From Castellaniella ginsengisoli (GTDB lineage Bacteria > Pseudomonadota > Gammaproteobacteria > Burkholderiales > Burkholderiaceae_B): a stretch of 64,000 nucleotides of DNA. Where the stretch lies: NCBI RefSeq assembly GCF_039523235.1, contig NZ_BAAAEX010000006.1. The stretch is one strand, 5' to 3'. Both the position numbers and the translations under genes were made by a program. Within the stretch, counting starts at the first letter, position 1. Each line of letters begins with the position of its first letter. Of the stretch, positions 60,456-64,000 are shown piece by piece. Under the pieces are notes generated by a model. The model did not search any database. It had not been told where the DNA came from and was given only the letters and a program-made list of their open reading frames with translations.

Positions 60456-61843
60456 CACAAGCCCAGCAGCTACGTGAGGCCATCCTGGCCGCTCCACTTG
60501 AGACCAGCAATTTCGGTGAAACGCCGCAACCAGGAACTTTATATTTACCGCTTTCGCACCTCAAGGCTTTGCGACTGGACGCACATGTCGTCGTCGGGGG
60601 CCGGGGAGTAGGCAAATCGTTCTGGACGGCGGCGCTTCAATCCGAACCGCTGCGTAGGTTGCTGGGCCTCGCCGCCTCTGAGCTCAAGGGCATGGAGGTA
60701 CACGCGGGTTTTAGCATCGCGGAACACATCGACAACTACCCCAATGCAGACGTTTTCGATGCGTTCCTGGCGGAGGGCGGCGACCCTTACGACCTATGGC
60801 GCGCCGTCGTGCTGCGCTGGATTGCACGCCAGGCAGGCAAAATCATCCCTCACGACAGTTGGCCACATACTGTTGCCTGGCTCAAGCAAAACCCAGAAGA
60901 TGTCGCACGGCTGATGCAGCAGCCTCGCAACTGGAAAGGACTGATCCTGTTTGACGCCCTTGACCGCACCAGCGCAGACTGGCGGCGCATGGACTCCATC
61001 GTGCAAGGGTTGTTGCGTACTACCCTGTGGCTAAAGGCCTATCCGGGTTTGTATGCCAAGGTATTCCTACGCGACGACCAAGCCGAGCGCACTGTGTTTA
61101 ATTTTACGGACGCGTCCAAGCTCACCGCCACCAAGGCCGAGCTTAAATGGGCTCGACATGATCTGCACGGACTGCTCTGGCAACGGCTGATCAACGCACC
61201 AGACACGCATGGCGAAATCCTGCGCGACATCTGCCGCAGCACCCAACAAGAGAACGTCTGGCACGTGGCGCCGGAAATGAAATCCGAATCCGACCCGCAA
61301 AGAAAAGCGTTCGAGACGCTCGCCGGCCCCTGGATGGGCCGAGACAAACGGCGGGGAGTACCGTATACATGGTCCGTCAGTCACCTGTCCGACGGACGCG
61401 GCCAGACCTCTCCGCGATCATTCCTGGCCGCCATTCGCCAAGCGGCTGAAGACTCCCTGGAGCGCTATCCGTCTCATGAATACGCGCTGCATTATGAAAG
61501 CATCAAGCGCGGCATCCAGAAGGCATCTGAAATCCGTGTACAAGAGATGGCCGAAGACTACCCATGGGTACCCAAAACTCTAGCCGTCCTGAGCGGAATG
61601 AATGTCCCAATGGATTTCGACATCGTGCGAGAAAAATGGGAAAACGCCCCCGCCGGTGCGTTGGAGGGCAACCCGACACGACTGCCCGCTCAACACATCG
61701 ACCGCGGCTGGGACGGAGTACGTGAAGACCTACAACGGCTTGGACTACTGGAAACCAAGAAGGACGGCCGCATCGACATGCCGGATTTGTACCGCGTAGG
61801 CTTTGGTTTGGGCCGCAAAGGCGGCGTCAAGCCGAAAGGCTGA
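60452..61843 (+). CDS. P-loop ATPase with C-terminal winged-helix-like region, third gene of the cassette
   Basis: The 463-residue protein has Walker A GGRGVGKSFW (49-58) and a Walker B-like strand GLILFDALDR (163-172). Next to it is TTLWLKAYPGLYAKVFLRDD, reminiscent of STAND/KAP-like NTPases. The C-terminal ~45 residues (GVREDLQRLGLLETKKDGRI, then PDLYRVGFGLGRKGG) look like a winged helix followed by a basic tail. No nuclease or transmembrane segment is recognisable. It is translationally coupled to the KGGVGR ATPase, so they probably act in one complex. Confidence 0.83.
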   Translation: MTQAQQLREAILAAPLETSNFGETPQPGTLYLPLSHLKALRLDAHVVVGGRGVGKSFWTAALQSEPLRRLLGLAASELKGMEVHAGFSIAEHIDNYPNADVFDAFLAEGGDPYDLWRAVVLRWIARQAGKIIPHDSWPHTVAWLKQNPEDVARLMQQPRNWKGLILFDALDRTSADWRRMDSIVQGLLRTTLWLKAYPGLYAKVFLRDDQAERTVFNFTDASKLTATKAELKWARHDLHGLLWQRLINAPDTHGEILRDICRSTQQENVWHVAPEMKSESDPQRKAFETLAGPWMGRDKRRGVPYTWSVSHLSDGRGQTSPRSFLAAIRQAAEDSLERYPSHEYALHYESIKRGIQKASEIRVQEMAEDYPWVPKTLAVLSGMNVPMDFDIVREKWENAPAGALEGNPTRLPAQHIDRGWDGVREDLQRLGLLETKKDGRIDMPDLYRVGFGLGRKGGVKPKG

Positions 61844-61844
61844 T

Positions 61845-62012
61845 GTGACCATATCAATGTTGGCCTTGCACAATATCACGGCAAAATGGAATCGATCCGT
61901 CCATGATTGGAAGCAGACCATGCATCAATTCGCCAGCCTCTACGAGGACAGGCTCAGTCGTCGTTCCGTGTAATGCTCACCCCCCTCAAACACGGAATTT
62001 CTGACAACTTCA
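61845..62012 (+). mobile_element. Remnant of an IS256-family insertion sequence (right end)
   Basis: A 3' fragment of a transposase frame is followed by CAAACACGGAATTTCTGACA, which resembles the terminal inverted repeat of IS256-family elements. The rest of the element is missing on the left, where the ATPase gene ends. Borders are approximate. Confidence 0.6.
61857..61973 (+). pseudogene. C-terminal fragment of an IS256-type transposase
   Basis: The 38 residues MLALHNITAKWNRSVHDWKQ and onward (MHQFASLYEDRLSRRSV) match the pattern of IS256-family transposase C-termini (LALRNI..KW...I.NW...LNQFA..FEGRL). More than 90% of the protein is missing. It marks past transposition at the cassette border. 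Confidence 0.65.
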
Positions 62013-62021
62013 GCCCCACTT

Positions 62022-63149
62022 TTAATGCGTATACGGTCCAGGACCTGCCTTTACCAAAGGCGATTCCAACGTGAAGGCACAATCGAAATACTTCTCTGCC
62101 AAGTCCCAAGAGGCACCCTCTCGCCAAAGCTCCAGAAAGGCTCGACTAACATCAACCACACTGGGCTGCACCTGAAGTGTCTGACCTTTTAATGCCTGAA
62201 AGGTATCTTCCTTATCATGTTCGCTACCAAGCTGACCCGCATAGCTATAAAACTGGGTGATCTTCCCCGGCTGGTAAAAGCGGGGAATTCTTTCACATAC
62301 AGCGCCGCTTTCCACTGCGCGGCCTGTATGCGCCTGTGAAAAGCTATCTTGAACCATATGCAGCAACACCCCCATAGCCACCACATCCAAATGCTTGCGC
62401 ACTTCGATAATCCCGGTTGCGAACAGGTTTGTCGCGGTCATATCGCCAGGAAAATACTGCCCTAATTGATCGACACCTAAAAAACGAATGAATTGATCTG
62501 TCCGGATTTCTTTTGTCGCTAATCCCCACAGAAATCTCGCCCACATCCGCATTCTATACAAGGTTTCTTCGGCGGGTTCGCCATCATATGCTGCCATCGA
62601 GTGAAAGAACTGCAGATCCCCAAAATGCGATCGATACAACAAATAATCTCCTGGCCCAAAAACCGGCTGCCCGGGTTTGCTCTGCATCTGCAGCTTCGCT
62701 GATTTATCAGCATCTTTAAAAAGACCATACCAGCATTTAGGCTGAGCAGTCGAGCGTAAAGTTACTCTTGGATCACAGCCAGAAATACGCGGCGGCGATG
62801 CACGGTTCAATGCAAACGGCGGGTCATCCGGCCACCGAACTCCGTAGAGCAATACCTGGTGCTCTCGCACCCGCTCAAGCGTCACACAATCTGCCTCTTC
62901 TCCCTTAGAAACAGCACACCCGAGCGCACTGAGCGCAATAGCCTCGTGAACTGGATGCTTGATCATTGGAACCAGACCACCAAAAAACCACTGACCTGCC
63001 ACATCGACCCACCCATGACTGCTGACACCTGTCAACTTGCGGTCCACATCACTGATCCGAGGCAGAACCTGGAATGCCAACGCACTGGTGGCCGTAATCA
63101 TGCTCCCTATCAGCGCCACTATGCAGCACTTTATGCTTACTCTGATCAT
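62022..63149 (-). CDS. Secreted protein resembling zinc-dependent phospholipase C / P1-nuclease fold
   Basis: The 375-residue protein has a Sec signal peptide (MIRVSIKCCIVALIGSMITA, cleavage after TSALA, residue ~25) and GGAGGGG upstream of ATG 63149. The mature part is mostly helical. HPVHEAIALSALG (His65, His68) and LLHMVQDSFSQAH (about 257-269) have the spaced His/Asp of the zinc PLC/S1-P1 nuclease fold. Cysteines (C79, C88 and others) could form disulfides. The similarity is partial, so the activity is unproven. Composition is AT-richer than the chromosome. Its 3' end lies 10 bases from the IS256 remnant and may have been trimmed by it. Confidence 0.65.
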   Translation of the reverse strand: MIRVSIKCCIVALIGSMITATSALAFQVLPRISDVDRKLTGVSSHGWVDVAGQWFFGGLVPMIKHPVHEAIALSALGCAVSKGEEADCVTLERVREHQVLLYGVRWPDDPPFALNRASPPRISGCDPRVTLRSTAQPKCWYGLFKDADKSAKLQMQSKPGQPVFGPGDYLLYRSHFGDLQFFHSMAAYDGEPAEETLYRMRMWARFLWGLATKEIRTDQFIRFLGVDQLGQYFPGDMTATNLFATGIIEVRKHLDVVAMGVLLHMVQDSFSQAHTGRAVESGAVCERIPRFYQPGKITQFYSYAGQLGSEHDKEDTFQALKGQTLQVQPSVVDVSRAFLELWREGASWDLAEKYFDCAFTLESPLVKAGPGPYTH

Positions 63150-63366
63150 CGCCCCCTCCGAGTCGCCCCAACACCTCAAGGCAGATCTAAAAATATCAGA
63201 TTGTCCTGATTTAACTAGTTTTTTCTGTGCTGTCAAGAGAATCACAAGTTGCAGTCATAACTACCCCACGCTCACTATTGCCGCTTCAAACCCATAGCGT
63301 TCTAACCAAACTCTGCTCATTCTGACAGAAGGCGAATGCCATCAGGCACCTATAAATCACTACATT

Positions 63367-63879
63367 CTATGGACCCCACGCCTGAGACTCTCTATACTCT
63401 CTAATATCTCCAGCATATATAGCAACACACGCCCCACCAATTTGCGGCACGTCTTTATTCTCAATATTAGTCGGGTTATATCGTTCTTTGCACAACAATC
63501 TTATCTCACCTACACTGTACCTTAGATAAGCACGCACAAAGACTTGGCCCGCACGGTACGATACCGGCAACCCAACCTCTTTGAAAACACTATCCATATT
63601 TTTATCAATCACATGATAGTAAGAGGCCTTATTATTTACCACTCCAGAAATAGCCAATAAGAAATTCCCGTAATTCCCATAGGGAGCCATAAAAATAATG
63701 ATATAACCCAACAAAGGAAGAGAGAACAGCAAACCCAATAACGATTCTTTATTATCTTTACCCAAAGATCTCAATGCCATGTACACTGCAGCCGGTATAC
63801 CACTCAGCACAGAAGCGACAATAAGAATAATGACAACCACCCTTCCATCAAAATCATCAATCCCATTGATACCTGTCAA
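63367..63879 (-). CDS. Membrane protein of unknown function, possibly truncated by an IS
   Basis: Up to 170 residues with two membrane helices near the N-terminus (VVVIILIVASVLSGIPAAVY, LLGLLFSLPLLGYIIIFMAP) and a soluble C-terminal part (VGLPVSYRAGQVFVRAYLRY; YNPTNIENKDVPQIGGACV). Very AT-rich. The only start giving the full frame is TTG 63879, which lies inside a putative IS21 end, so the original N-terminus may be lost. A GTG at 63840 is an alternative start. Function unknown. Confidence 0.55.
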   Translation of the reverse strand: MTGINGIDDFDGRVVVIILIVASVLSGIPAAVYMALRSLGKDNKESLLGLLFSLPLLGYIIIFMAPYGNYGNFLLAISGVVNNKASYYHVIDKNMDSVFKEVGLPVSYRAGQVFVRAYLRYSVGEIRLLCKERYNPTNIENKDVPQIGGACVAIYAGDIREYRESQAWGP

Positions 63880-64000
63880 CGCCGGTTGAAAACTGACCCA
63901 CTTTCGTCGGAATCGTCGGAGTAAAACTGACCCACCCCGGCGTCCATAAACCTAGTTCCTGATCTTGATATTCCCTGCTTTGCGCTTGTCCTTGAGCCGG
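63874..64000 (-). mobile_element. End of an IS21-family insertion sequence
   Basis: TGTCAACGCCGGTTGAAAAC begins a terminal region with two copies of AAAACTGACCCAC (63889-63901 and 63933-63945), the repeated-end pattern of IS21-family elements. The C-terminus of an IstB-like gene follows and is cut by the window edge. Confidence 0.7.
63952..64000 (-). CDS. istB: IstB-like ATPase of IS21 family, C-terminal fragment at the window edge
   Basis: On the minus strand the frame reads RLKDKRKAGNIKIRN and stops with TAG at 63952-63954. SYRLKDKRKAG-type endings are common in IstB helper ATPases of IS21 elements. Only 15 residues are inside the window. Confidence 0.55.
   Translation of the reverse strand, partial: RLKDKRKAGNIKIRN

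Overview
The window reads as a chromosome segment of a GC-rich betaproteobacterium, most likely family Alcaligenaceae (Bordetella/Achromobacter/Castellaniella type). This rests on the GC-rich third codon positions, the gene order mreB-mreC-mreD-mrdA-rodA facing gatC-gatA-gatB, the metX-metW pair, an aapJQMP amino-acid transporter and an anchored two-haem cytochrome c. No 16S rRNA gene is present, so genus and species cannot be fixed from this sequence.

Layout. 1-3400: two small regulators, then thiC behind a TPP riboswitch. 3400-8450: an OmpA-type lipoprotein and the aapJQMP general amino-acid ABC transporter (minus strand). 8680-11380: ftsE-ftsX-mutY. 11420-17110: the rod-shape/elongasome operon mreBCD-mrdA-rodA (minus). 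17360-20650: gatCAB. 20730-26380: pyrE, an exonuclease III, a YjfB-like motility protein behind a sigma-28-like promoter, a YjdM zinc-ribbon protein, an SBF-like transporter with a divergent AraC regulator, and an AmpG-like permease. 26380-28340: metX-metW preceded by what looks like a SAM-II riboswitch. 28500-34230: a LuxR-type regulator, a lipoprotein, gshA, tRNA-Arg(CCG), the two-haem cytochrome, and a nitronate-monooxygenase-like/enoyl-CoA hydratase pair behind a PsrA-like operator. 34400-40400: a small basic protein with a striking tandem-palindrome promoter, rep, priA (with DnaA boxes) and hemE. 40800-42830: a GDSL esterase autotransporter. 42840-49920: a Fis-type regulator and a complete ddpXABCDF-like D-Ala-D-Ala dipeptide operon. 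50070-51330: a PIN-domain toxin with an unusually large 257-aa partner. 51450-57300: a nitrite-assimilation and siroheme operon nirC-nirB-nirD-cobA-cysG behind a consensus sigma-54 promoter with an NtrC-like site. 57290-58440: small stress or membrane proteins.

58440-64000 is an accessory island. Its base composition is visibly more AT-rich, and it contains transposon remnants (an IS256-type tail at about 61850-62010 and an IS21-type end at 63874-64000), a secreted phospholipase-C-like protein and an orphan membrane protein. Its centre is a tightly overlapping three-gene cassette (58660-61843): a HEPN-like small protein, a ParA/MinD-like ATPase with a KGGVGR instead of KGGVGK nucleotide-binding loop, and a second P-loop ATPase with a winged-helix-like tail. 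This is the best candidate here for a poorly described, possibly anti-mobile-element, system.

How the parts fit. Most of the window is housekeeping (cell shape, division, tRNA amidation, DNA repair and replication restart, haem, glutathione, methionine and thiamine synthesis). Several units appear tied to nutrient state: TPP and SAM riboswitches on the thiamine and methionine genes, nitrogen control (sigma-54/NtrC) on nitrite reduction, and peptide or amino-acid scavenging transporters. The last 6 kb and the PIN pair are the accessory fraction.
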